A stretch of DNA of 17,796 nucleotides. Origin: Candidatus Saccharimonadia bacterium (GTDB lineage Bacteria > Patescibacteriota > Saccharimonadia > Saccharimonadales > Saccharimonadaceae). Positions 1 through 6,162 of the stretch are shown here, piece by piece. Below the pieces are notes generated by a model. It saw only the letters and a list, made by a program, of their open reading frames with translations. It did no database searches and was not told the DNA's origin. Numbering within the stretch: the stretch's first letter is position 1; each line of letters begins with the position of its first letter. The stretch covers positions 1 to 17,796 of the forward strand of contig JALRBM010000046.1 of the NCBI GenBank assembly GCA_023257755.1, written 5' to 3'. The translations under genes were made by a program, and so were the position numbers.

Positions 1-508
1 CTTGAGCAATTTCCTCACCGGTAGTTTCAAAATGAATGTCACGGTTCGACTGATTTACATACTGATTTGTAAAAATATACTCACCCGGATGTGATTGTAG
101 CTCGCGGTTAATGATAATCATAGGATCATTCGGATCATTCGGGTCGTAGCAGTCGCTTTTACCCGGTAGTTCCTCGACTTCGGCACCCAGCAGTCGCAGG
201 ATATCTCGCTGCTCCGGCACCCTGATTCTGTTTGTTATAGCCCTTAAGCTGCTCCCATGAGTCGATGCTGTGATTTGTAGTGCCTTGGCGGTGTTGCCGC
301 TAGAGAGTTCGAGCAGTTTTTTGCCGTCGTCAATTTCTTGCAGATGATCTCTCGTCATGCCAAGGGCGGTGCGATCCTTGACTGAACCCCATGGGTTAAA
401 CAATTCTAGTTTGACATAAAGGTCGATGTTTAATAGGCCATGGATATCTGTCGGAATCTTTAATAGTGGCGTCCTACCGATTAGTTCTGTAATGTTGTTA
501 TAAATCAT
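1..508 (-). CDS. Cysteine-synthase-like PLP enzyme (fold type II), 3' end outside window
   Basis: The 169 visible codons start at an ATG (506-508) 11 nt after the decarboxylase stop and run off the left edge, so the C-terminus is missing. The frame follows the CysK/O-acetylserine sulfhydrylase pattern: IGRTPLLK near residue 10, the PLP-lysine motif NPWGSVKDR (K44), the phosphate loop SSGNT (69-73), LLGAEVEELP (107-115) and a TNQYVNQSN...H segment (147-159). Family members replace the beta substituent of an activated serine. The class includes SbnA, which makes N-(carboxyethyl)-glutamate on the way to diaminopropionate in staphyloferrin B synthesis. Pairing with a PLP decarboxylase and a Fur-family regulator recalls that context, but a plain cysteine or cystathionine synthase is equally possible from the sequence. 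A small tandem repeat gives PND three times (residues 123-131 region). Confidence 0.85.
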   Translation of the reverse strand, partial: MIYNNITELIGRTPLLKIPTDIHGLLNIDLYVKLELFNPWGSVKDRTALGMTRDHLQEIDDGKKLLELSSGNTAKALQITASTHGSSLRAITNRIRVPEQRDILRLLGAEVEELPGKSDCYDPNDPNDPMIIINRELQSHPGEYIFTNQYVNQSNRDIHFETTGEEIAQ

Positions 509-519
509 AATATACTTTC

Positions 520-1934
520 TTATAAAGCTGGGTACTTATCGTCCTCGTAGTAACTAAAGGTTGTTGAATCTTGCTTTACAGCTAGTTTCTTCGCAATAGC
601 CTGGCGTAGGGTACGACTTTCGGAAAAGTCCATAAGGTAACCGGCTGTATTAGGGAATACCACAAGGTCTCCTTCATCCGGTGTTTGTCTAAAATACACT
701 TTGCGGCGCGTCAGAAAATCATGCGGCAAACATAGGTTACCAGACAAAAATCCGCTTCCTTCCTTTCCCTGCTTCTGGCTAATGATGATCGGGTCGACCA
801 TATACTCCAGATCCTGCGCGTTAAGGTTGCTACGGTTCATATCGCATACGACCAGTGTCTCACCTGTTTCAGTCCGCTTTGTGTAAAGTACCTTGCAGAT
901 GGTAATGCCAGCTTGTTCTACGATCGCGCGGCCCGGTTCTATGTATAGTGTAATTCCACTTTCGACAACAAATTGACCGAATGTTAAGCCAAGGTTCTTA
1001 AGCGGTAAATCGAGAAGTTCTGTAAGCTGCTCGGCGGGTGATTTTGCCACATAAAAATCAGAGAAATTAGCCGCACCGCGAATCTTACTATTTTCCGCCC
1101 AAAAACCAAGGCCGGAATTTTGCCATGCCATAGTGTCCAGGTTTGGATCGATGAGCGAGCGTTTGAGGCTGCCGATGTATTCTTCCCATTCACTGAGGGA
1201 TTCAACGTAGTTAATTGCCCAGCCACCACCAATATCGATTACCGACACCGGCAATCCTAGATCGAATGCCTTCATGACATACTCGCACGCCGTTTCAAGC
1301 ATCGCAGCCTTTTCGGGAAGTCCGGTAGTCGCAAGGTGAAATGAGAAACCTAACAGCTGAATAATGTCATTACTAACGCAGCTTTCAAGTACTGCGTATA
1401 TATCGCGTGCTCCATGCCGAACCGCACTGCTCGCCGTATTTGAGTGCTGCTACTTGGGTGGGCGACGCGAATAAGCACACGCACTTTTCCGGAAACACCA
1501 AGCAAACTATGAATGCGCAAGACGCGCTCGTACTCATTGCGGTCATCTAGATTGATAATTACGTCATGGAGGAGGCAGAGTCGCAGAAACTCATCATTTT
1601 TTGGTCCGGTAGCTTCTATGCGATTCGCCGCAAATCCAGAATTAAGAGCTGCCTGAAGCTCGGCGCTTGAGGCGACGTCCACTGTCGCACTTGATACAGA
1701 GGAAAGCCGTCGTAAAATCGCTTCAGATTTATTTGTTTTCGATGCATAAAACACGCGGCCACGAATCCTATGTTCCACAAACACCTGTTCGAGCAGCTTA
1801 AGATTTTGGATAGCTTGTTCTGGAAACAAAATATTCAATGGGGAGCCGAATCCTTTGACGAGCCTAAACATCAATTCATTATCCGATGTGAAGTCTTTGA
1901 CGGTTTGGCTGATATGTGGGGTCAAATACGGCAT
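520..1934 (-). pseudogene. Group IV PLP decarboxylase (LysA/SbnH-like), interrupted by a frameshift
   Basis: Two frames together make one alanine-racemase-fold decarboxylase. The N-terminal frame (1350-1934) carries YASK (K66, the PLP lysine), VLIRVAHP and RFGME (the SKFG position). The C-terminal frame continues with GFSFHLAT (the GLHFHVGS position), IDIGGG, the IEPGR phosphate motif and GNLCLPHD (the GPLCESGD position, which supplies the catalytic Cys). The frames join if two bases are removed from the TATATAT run at about 1397-1403. The repaired product is about 470 aa, normal for diaminopimelate/ornithine-type decarboxylases. The start ATG (1932-1934) overlaps the ATPase stop by one base (TAATG), implying translational coupling. 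The substrate cannot be read from the sequence. An alternative to a true pseudogene is an assembly error in the short TA repeat. Confidence 0.85.
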
Positions 1935-2875
1935 TAATAGCGAAAATCCTCATCAATCTGATGTGTCAGGTCGCCGTGCGCGGCAACAATATAACTTTCG
2001 ACTGCATGACGTTTGTGAAGATCGTGGAGCAATGCCAATGATTTATTGGGATCAGAAGCGCACTGGGCTGCAAAGGTTTGAATTGCCTTCAGCTCCTGGC
2101 TTGTTGCGGCGGATATGTCCGTAATCATTCCACCTCGTTGGCGAACCTTTCGCAGCTTCGGATCGTACCCGAGCGCCGCTACTAGCTTGTCACCCGCAGC
2201 ATCCTGAACGTACTTCTTGTCGTCATCATCCATAGTCTTATTGCCCACAACGTATACACGGTCGAACATGCCTGCAGCCTCGGCGAGCTTCTTGAACTGC
2301 CTGAATACGCTAACAGATTCTGGTGTTGGCTCTACTACCATAAAAATAACGTCAAATAGCAGATAAAGTGGCCCCGCGAAAGCGTCGGTACCTGCCACCA
2401 TGTCTGCGACGAGCCATTCACTGTCGCCACAAAGCGTATGCGATACGGTATTCTCCAAAATGGCAAGATTGGTATGATAGCAGCTTGTGCCAATGCCGTC
2501 GTCCTCGTAGGTGCCAACATGCATAAAGTAGCCAGTTGTGGCAAAAGGTACAGTGTGGCGCCGCATGATTGGGTTGCTACTTTGCAGGCGAATAAGCTGC
2601 GATCCTGTACCTGGCGGAGTTGTCTTTATGAATTGCCCCTGGTCTTTAATTTTTTTATTGGTACCTAGCAGATACTTTCTTATATCCGCGCTATTGGCAT
2701 CGTTTGATATGGCTTTCTCTGGTATGAATTGCGCTCCAAGCATCTCGGCGAAATGCTGATTTATGTCGGCGTCAATTGCCAGTACTGTTTGGTCGTTTTT
2801 AATAAGATGACGAACGAACAAAGAGCCTACCGTGCTCTTGCCGCTGCCGCCCTTGCCTACAAATGCAACTTTCAT
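1934..2875 (-). CDS. CooC/ParA-like P-loop ATPase
   Basis: This 313-aa SIMIBI-class ATPase has the deviant Walker A GKGGSGKST (residues 8-15), an IDADIN switch (34-39), ADMVAG (157-162, the DMEAG position in CooC) and a VGNK guanine/adenine-binding-like motif near residue 210. The pattern best fits CooC, the ATPase that assists nickel insertion into CO dehydrogenase, or related MinD/ParA maturation ATPases. CooC proteins bind metal through a dimer-interface C-x-C; here the equivalent region reads SCYHT (C132, H134), so the second Cys is replaced by His. The start ATG follows GAAAGGAA (2882-2889). It is first in an operon with the two PLP enzymes and is divergent from a Fur-family gene, which fits metal handling. 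No CO dehydrogenase is visible, so the client is unknown. CooC-like is a likely call, not a certain one. Confidence 0.75.
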   Translation of the reverse strand: MKVAFVGKGGSGKSTVGSLFVRHLIKNDQTVLAIDADINQHFAEMLGAQFIPEKAISNDANSADIRKYLLGTNKKIKDQGQFIKTTPPGTGSQLIRLQSSNPIMRRHTVPFATTGYFMHVGTYEDDGIGTSCYHTNLAILENTVSHTLCGDSEWLVADMVAGTDAFAGPLYLLFDVIFMVVEPTPESVSVFRQFKKLAEAAGMFDRVYVVGNKTMDDDDKKYVQDAAGDKLVAALGYDPKLRKVRQRGGMITDISAATSQELKAIQTFAAQCASDPNKSLALLHDLHKRHAVESYIVAAHGDLTHQIDEDFRY

Positions 2876-2905
2876 TATCTGTTCCTTTCAATAGCTAATA
2901 TCTTA

Positions 2906-2933
2906 AGTATAGAAATTTTTAAATGTATTGCAA
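2906..2933 (-). promoter_or_regulatory. Promoter of the ATPase-decarboxylase-PLP enzyme operon
   Basis: On the minus strand TTGCAA (2933-2928) is followed after 16 bp by TATACT (2911-2906). Transcription would begin near 2899, leaving a short leader with a Shine-Dalgarno before the ATG at 2875. The -35 hexamer is the same base pairs as the -35 of the opposing regulator promoter because TTGCAA is palindromic. Confidence 0.65.
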
Positions 2934-2946
2934 TTTTGTTGCAATA
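2926..2946. promoter_or_regulatory. Fur-family operator, Nur-box-like inverted repeat
   Basis: The sequence is a perfect 8-bp inverted repeat, TATTGCAA-TTTTG-TTGCAATA. A further half-site TATTGC lies at 2955-2960. The repeat covers the shared -35 of both divergent promoters, so a bound dimer would block both. The form matches the Nur box (tTGCaa-N5-ttGCAA) that I recall for the Streptomyces nickel-uptake regulator. The metal identity remains inference. Confidence 0.75.
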
Positions 2947-2955
2947 ATATATACT
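2928..2955 (+). promoter_or_regulatory. Promoter of the Fur-family gene (leaderless type)
   Basis: TTGCAA (2928-2933), a 16-bp spacer and TATACT (2950-2955) point towards the regulator. The ATG at 2964 is only 8 nt past the -10 box, so the transcript would start at or next to the start codon. There is no Shine-Dalgarno. Confidence 0.6.
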
Positions 2956-2963
2956 ATTGCTAC

Positions 2964-3419
2964 ATGAAAGAAGAAAAACTTTTACGAAAAATCCTCGAAG
3001 ATAACCACCTAAGAATAACCAAAACAAGATTGTTTATTTTTAACCTGCTGCAAAATAATGAGCCGCAGTCGATAGCTGAACTTGTAGATCGCTCGACTAC
3101 TAAAGTTGATCGCGTGAGTGTGTATCGTATACTCGACTTGTATGAAAAGCTGGGGATAATTAAGCGCATTAATATCGGCTGGAAATACAAGCTGGAACTA
3201 AGTGATATTTTCCTCGATCATCACCACCACATAAGCTGTATTGGGTGCGGGCATATGGTGGCCATAAAGGAAGAAGAAGAACTTGAGGATTTAATCGACA
3301 ACCTCGGTAAAGCAGCGGAGTTTGTCCTTACGTCTCACCAATTAGAATTACAGGGATATTGCGCTAAATGTCAAAAGCGACAAAAGAAACAATCCGCACA
3401 ACCACTTAGGGCCATATAG
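2964..3419 (+). CDS. Fur-family metal-responsive repressor (possibly Nur/Zur type)
   Basis: This 151-aa protein has the full Fur architecture. A winged helix (about residues 20-72) carries the DNA-recognition stretch VDRVSVYRILDLYEKLGI. The HHHH cluster (86-89) is followed by C92-x-x-C95, H125 lies in SHQLEL, and a C-terminal C133-x-x-C136 completes a structural zinc site. The ATG at 2964 is preferred to the upstream alternative start at 2928 because the promoter and operator occupy that region. The protein is divergent from the CooC-like/PLP enzyme operon and shares its operator, so it probably represses both the operon and itself. The metal sensed (Fe, Zn, Ni, Mn) cannot be decided from residues alone; the operator form and the CooC-like neighbour favour nickel. 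The tail after residue 137 is basic and variable. Confidence 0.92.
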   Translation: MKEEKLLRKILEDNHLRITKTRLFIFNLLQNNEPQSIAELVDRSTTKVDRVSVYRILDLYEKLGIIKRINIGWKYKLELSDIFLDHHHHISCIGCGHMVAIKEEEELEDLIDNLGKAAEFVLTSHQLELQGYCAKCQKRQKKQSAQPLRAI

Positions 3420-3477
3420 GTTCAAAATCTTTACCTGTGCCACTTCCTTTAGGCTTGCCAATTGTTACAATAATATT

Positions 3478-4074
3478 ATGGAAATACGAACTCTTCTTGG
3501 TGTGTTGTCGGTGGTTGTTAATTTTATCGGTTATATCCCTTACTTTAAAGATACGCTCCAAAAGCGAACAAAGCCTCATGTGTTTACATGGCTGACATGG
3601 TTTCTTTTGCCAGCTATCGGATTTGCTGTTCAAGTAACGAATGGTGCTGGTCCGGGTTCATGGGTGATGGGCTTTACGGCGCTGGCCTCATTTGTGATTT
3701 TTATGTTTGCACTTAAAAATGGCGACAAAGATATTACCACTGCGGATTGGATAAGCTTGAGCATGGGTGCTATTGCGCTGCTGTTGTGGTTTTTTACAAA
3801 AAGCCCCCTGCTTTCAATTATTCTTATTACGCTCGCTGACCTTATGGGTGGTTTTTTTCCAACGTTTCGAAAATCGTATATGAAGCCGCATGAAGAAACA
3901 ATCTCGCTGTATGTGCTCTATGTGGTGGCGTGGGCACTTTCACTTGGGGCTTTGGCTAACTTTGATTTCATTAATGCATTTGCGCCCATTGTGTTTATCT
4001 TTGTTAATACGGCAATGGTGGTGCTACTTGTGGTTCGACGAAAACAACTAAACATTGTGGCAAAACGCCAGTGA
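3478..4074 (+). CDS. Integral membrane protein with two PQ-loop-like repeats
   Basis: The 198-aa protein has about six or seven hydrophobic helices. Two similar segments occur, each with an aromatic-proline turn followed by a basic loop: GYIPYFKDTLQKRTKP (residues 18-33) and GGFFPTFRKSYMKP (125-138). Both lead into an aromatic helix (FTWLTWFLL; ISLYVLYVVAW). This resembles PQ-loop/SWEET-type transporters, but the Gln of the PQ motif is Tyr or Thr, so the family assignment is tentative and no substrate is suggested. The ATG at 3478 has no Shine-Dalgarno. TACAAT (3466-3471) ends 6 nt upstream, consistent with a leaderless message. It stands alone, between the regulator and a decayed gene on the other strand. 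Confidence 0.8.
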   Translation: MEIRTLLGVLSVVVNFIGYIPYFKDTLQKRTKPHVFTWLTWFLLPAIGFAVQVTNGAGPGSWVMGFTALASFVIFMFALKNGDKDITTADWISLSMGAIALLLWFFTKSPLLSIILITLADLMGGFFPTFRKSYMKPHEETISLYVLYVVAWALSLGALANFDFINAFAPIVFIFVNTAMVVLLVVRRKQLNIVAKRQ

Positions 4075-4103
4075 AGATCAACGAGGTGCCTTACTAAGCT
4101 AAT

Positions 4104-4300
4104 TCAACATTCTCTAGTCCTGAAATGACCTCCAAGGATAGAGGGCAAAGATCCACCTTGTAGCTGGAAGAACGCTACTTTACCGCTTGGCTCGGTTGCG
4201 CTTCCTTTAAACTCTTCTCCCAGGAATCCTTGCGACGGTAATCCTAAGCCCTTTTGCCTCTATTGATAAGACGCTACGCTTCAAGGTAGACTTAAAGAGA
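4104..4300 (-). pseudogene. Glyoxalase/VOC-family remnant
   Basis: This is the only recognisable content between the membrane gene and the reductase. On the minus strand one frame reads KGLGLPSQGFLGEEF and then GKVAFFQLQGGS (roughly 4145-4250), the typical first beta-alpha-beta part of bleomycin-resistance/VOC proteins. The frame is closed upstream by TAG; a neighbouring frame supplies an LKRSV piece that would precede it. The C-terminal half is absent: a TGA at 4104-4106 ends the frame after about 15 unrelated residues, and the neighbouring gene ends 30 bp further on. I infer a frameshifted, 3'-truncated gene. Recognition rests on two short motifs. Confidence 0.5.
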
Positions 4301-4384
4301 GAGTCTCGCCTCTCACTGAATAAAAACACGCAAAACAAGATAATTACTATCGAAAATGACGATAATGGACTAAAAGGAGAATAC

Positions 4385-4981
4385 ATGGCTAAAGTTACTT
4401 GTGGAATGGCTATGTCCGTTGACGGATTTGTGGCCGGCCCGGACCAAAGCTTTGAGCGACCATTCGGCGATATTCCTGAGAATTTTCTGCACCAGTGGAT
4501 GTTTAGCGAAGCAGATGAGCATAAAAGAGAGCTTGCGCATCTGACGGATGCAGGAGCATTTATTATGGGGAGCAACATGTTTGGTCCCAGGGAAAAGCGC
4601 AATGACGCTGATTGGAAAGGATGGTGGGGGGACACTCCCCCTTATCATGGTCCAGTATTTGTGTTGAGTGAGCTCGAACGAGAGCCTATTCAGATGGATG
4701 GTGGCACAACGTTCTATTTTGTAACGGGCGGTATTGAAGAGGCAATGAAGCGCGCCAAGGAAGCGGCCGGTAACCAAAATGTCGCTATAGCGGGCGGTGC
4801 AAATACAGTTAATCAATACTTAGCAGCTGGCATGATCGATGAATTGTGGCTTCATATTGTTCCCGTAACAATTGGCAGTGGAGCACGCCTATTTGATACC
4901 ATTCCTCGCTTAAAGCTTGAACCGATAGAAGTTAGAGGCACAAAATTGGTGACGCATATAAAATATAAAGTTCTTGCCTAG
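4385..4981 (+). CDS. RibD C-terminal/dihydrofolate-reductase-like protein
   Basis: The protein is 198 aa with the DHFR/RibD-C fold signatures: MSVDGFVAGPDQS (residues 10-22), MGSNMFGP (61-68), a VTGGIEEAM segment (118-126) and the strongly diagnostic IAGGANTVNQYLAAGMIDEL (137-156) followed by VPVTIGSGARLF. The family uses NADPH. Stand-alone members are common, mostly of unknown substrate, and are not genuine folate reductases. AAAAGGAG lies 5-12 nt before the ATG. A strong hairpin terminator follows, so the gene is monocistronic. No regulator adjoins it. Confidence 0.9.
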   Translation: MAKVTCGMAMSVDGFVAGPDQSFERPFGDIPENFLHQWMFSEADEHKRELAHLTDAGAFIMGSNMFGPREKRNDADWKGWWGDTPPYHGPVFVLSELEREPIQMDGGTTFYFVTGGIEEAMKRAKEAAGNQNVAIAGGANTVNQYLAAGMIDELWLHIVPVTIGSGARLFDTIPRLKLEPIEVRGTKLVTHIKYKVLA

Positions 4982-4995
4982 ACAGTCGTTCACTG

Positions 4996-5048
4996 CATAT
5001 AAAAACACTACCTCACAGACTCAAGCTGCGAGGTAGTGTTTTTATATG
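4996..5048. terminator. Bidirectional intrinsic terminator
   Basis: A perfect 19-bp stem (4996-5014 with 5030-5048) encloses a 15-nt loop. The stem carries an A-run on the left and a T-run on the right, so it can terminate the reductase gene on plus and the cupredoxin gene (stop at 5073) on minus. Confidence 0.9.
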
Positions 5049-5072
5049 TGTCGAAAAAGGTGCAGAATGACT

Positions 5073-5438
5073 TTACTCGTTGACCTCTACCATTCCGGTC
5101 ATATTAGGATAGAAAGTACTATGATATTCATACTTTCCTGGCGTTGTAAACGTGTGGCTATATGTTTGCCCCTTTGGAATGAAATGACTTCCCGCCATGC
5201 TACCGTCGTAGGAATTAAGTGTGTGTTCGACGGCATCATTATTGATCCATGTGACGGAAGTATTAACCTGAACTTTAATAACTTCCGGCATGAAAGTATA
5301 TCCCTGTATAGATATCTTATTAGTAGCTACGGCTTGCAAAGCAGTCCTTTCTTCTTCGATTTCTTGGTAAGCAATAAGTGCCATGCTTGCCACGGCTATT
5401 ATGATTGCCCCTATGATAATGAATCGTTTTTTCTTCAT
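5073..5438 (-). CDS. Membrane-anchored cupredoxin with a degenerate copper site
   Basis: The 121-aa protein has a basic N-terminus and one hydrophobic segment (residues 6-24), a signal anchor without a lipobox Cys. A plastocyanin-like domain follows (about 40-120) with VTWINNDAVEHTL and GKYEYHSTFYPNMTG. Plastocyanin-type sites use His, Cys, His and Met, the last three in Y-x-Y-x-C-x-x-H-P-x-M. Here H72 and M113 are kept, but the Cys is Ser107 and the second His is Tyr110, so a type-1 blue copper site cannot form in the usual way. It would sit outside the membrane. AAGGAAGG precedes the ATG. A TetR gene lies divergently upstream and the shared intergenic region contains an operator, so TetR control is likely. 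Confidence 0.85.
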   Translation of the reverse strand: MKKKRFIIIGAIIIAVASMALIAYQEIEEERTALQAVATNKISIQGYTFMPEVIKVQVNTSVTWINNDAVEHTLNSYDGSMAGSHFIPKGQTYSHTFTTPGKYEYHSTFYPNMTGMVEVNE

Positions 5439-5461
5439 ACCTTCCTTTCTAAGGGAATGAT

Positions 5462-5491
5462 ATAGTAATTCTTGTTTGAAGTAAATAACAA
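5462..5491 (-). promoter_or_regulatory. Cupredoxin promoter
   Basis: On the minus strand TTGTTA (5491-5486), an 18-bp spacer and TACTAT (5467-5462) lie upstream of the cupredoxin start at 5438. The -35 box falls inside the left palindrome of the TetR operator. Confidence 0.5.
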
Positions 5492-5515
5492 TGTTACAAT
5501 TAATAACATCGTTAT
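5485..5515. promoter_or_regulatory. TetR operator, two TAAC...GTTA palindromes
   Basis: TAACAATGTTA (5486-5496, perfect around its central base) and TAACATCGTTA (5504-5514) lie 18 bp apart centre to centre. Together they form a 12-bp inverted repeat with one mismatch and a 7-bp spacer. The site sits 28 bp before the TetR start and over the -35 of the divergent cupredoxin promoter. It overlaps a possible -10 box TATATT (5513-5518) for the tetR-like gene. This is typical of autoregulated TetR repressors. Confidence 0.7.
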
Positions 5516-5542
5516 ATTTTGTTATTAGACAGAAGGACAGCT

Positions 5543-6136
5543 ATGTCAAAACCCTTTCGTCATACATCAGATGAGGTTAAAGCCGCAATCCTAACAGCTG
5601 CGACTGCATTGGCGAACAAAGATGGATGGGATCAAGTGACGCTTCGGAAAGTTGCGGCGGCAATTGGTTATACAACCACCATTATTTATAGCCATTTTAA
5701 AACAAAAAAGGCGATGCTTCATTGTATTGCGGAGGGTGGCTACGAACAGCTTAATGGAGAGGTGCAGAGGGCGGTTCAAAGCGCTGGAGCTGATCCTGGC
5801 GAGCGACTTATAGCATTAGTTCACGCCTATGTCTCATTTTCTCGACACTATTTTTCAGTATATTACTTAATGCACACCCCGGTTCTCTATCAGGAGTCGA
5901 GCCCGCCTCTTAATGCTTCGAAGGAGCTACTTGATTTTGTATGTGAGGAGATAGCCGTTGCATCGCAGCAATCTCCACATTCAGAAGAGGTCACCGCGCG
6001 CGCGTTTCAATTATGGTCGAGTATTCATGGCCTGATAATGATAGAAGCTACGTATCCCGTGCAGCATAGAACTCTTGATCATGACGTAATTATAGAGCAC
6101 ATAGTTCGAGATTTTATCAGTAAAGTTAAAATGTAA
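5543..6136 (+). CDS. TetR/AcrR-family transcriptional regulator
   Basis: The 197-aa product has a TetR N-terminal HTH (about residues 10-58): AILTAATALANKDGWDQVT, then LRKVAAAIGYTTTIIYSHFKTK with the conserved Y-x-HF-x-x-K ending. The C-terminal ligand domain ends with an LWSSIHGLIMIE helix, seen in the TetR_C_13-like group. The ATG at 5543 is chosen over the upstream TTG at 5519 because AGAAGGA precedes it and the TTG falls in the operator and promoter. It is divergent from the cupredoxin gene and convergent with an MFS transporter. The likely targets are itself, the cupredoxin and possibly the transporter. The inducer is unknown. Confidence 0.92.
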   Translation: MSKPFRHTSDEVKAAILTAATALANKDGWDQVTLRKVAAAIGYTTTIIYSHFKTKKAMLHCIAEGGYEQLNGEVQRAVQSAGADPGERLIALVHAYVSFSRHYFSVYYLMHTPVLYQESSPPLNASKELLDFVCEEIAVASQQSPHSEEVTARAFQLWSSIHGLIMIEATYPVQHRTLDHDVIIEHIVRDFISKVKM

Positions 6137-6162
6137 TAATGTAACTATTAAACCAAAGTCCG

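Noticed and set aside
120..146. Short tandem repeat ATCATTCGG as a repeat array or CRISPR-like element
   Set aside because: Only about two and a half 9-bp units, in frame within the PLP enzyme, coding PND repeats.
1397..1403. Programmed ribosomal frameshifting in the decarboxylase
   Set aside because: There is no slippery heptamer of X-XXY-YYZ type, stimulatory structure or family precedent; a TA-repeat indel explains it.
4207..4816. Two minus-strand frames of more than 140 codons over the DHFR-like gene
   Set aside because: They are shadows of a strongly recognised plus-strand gene, with no protein-like motifs or RBS.
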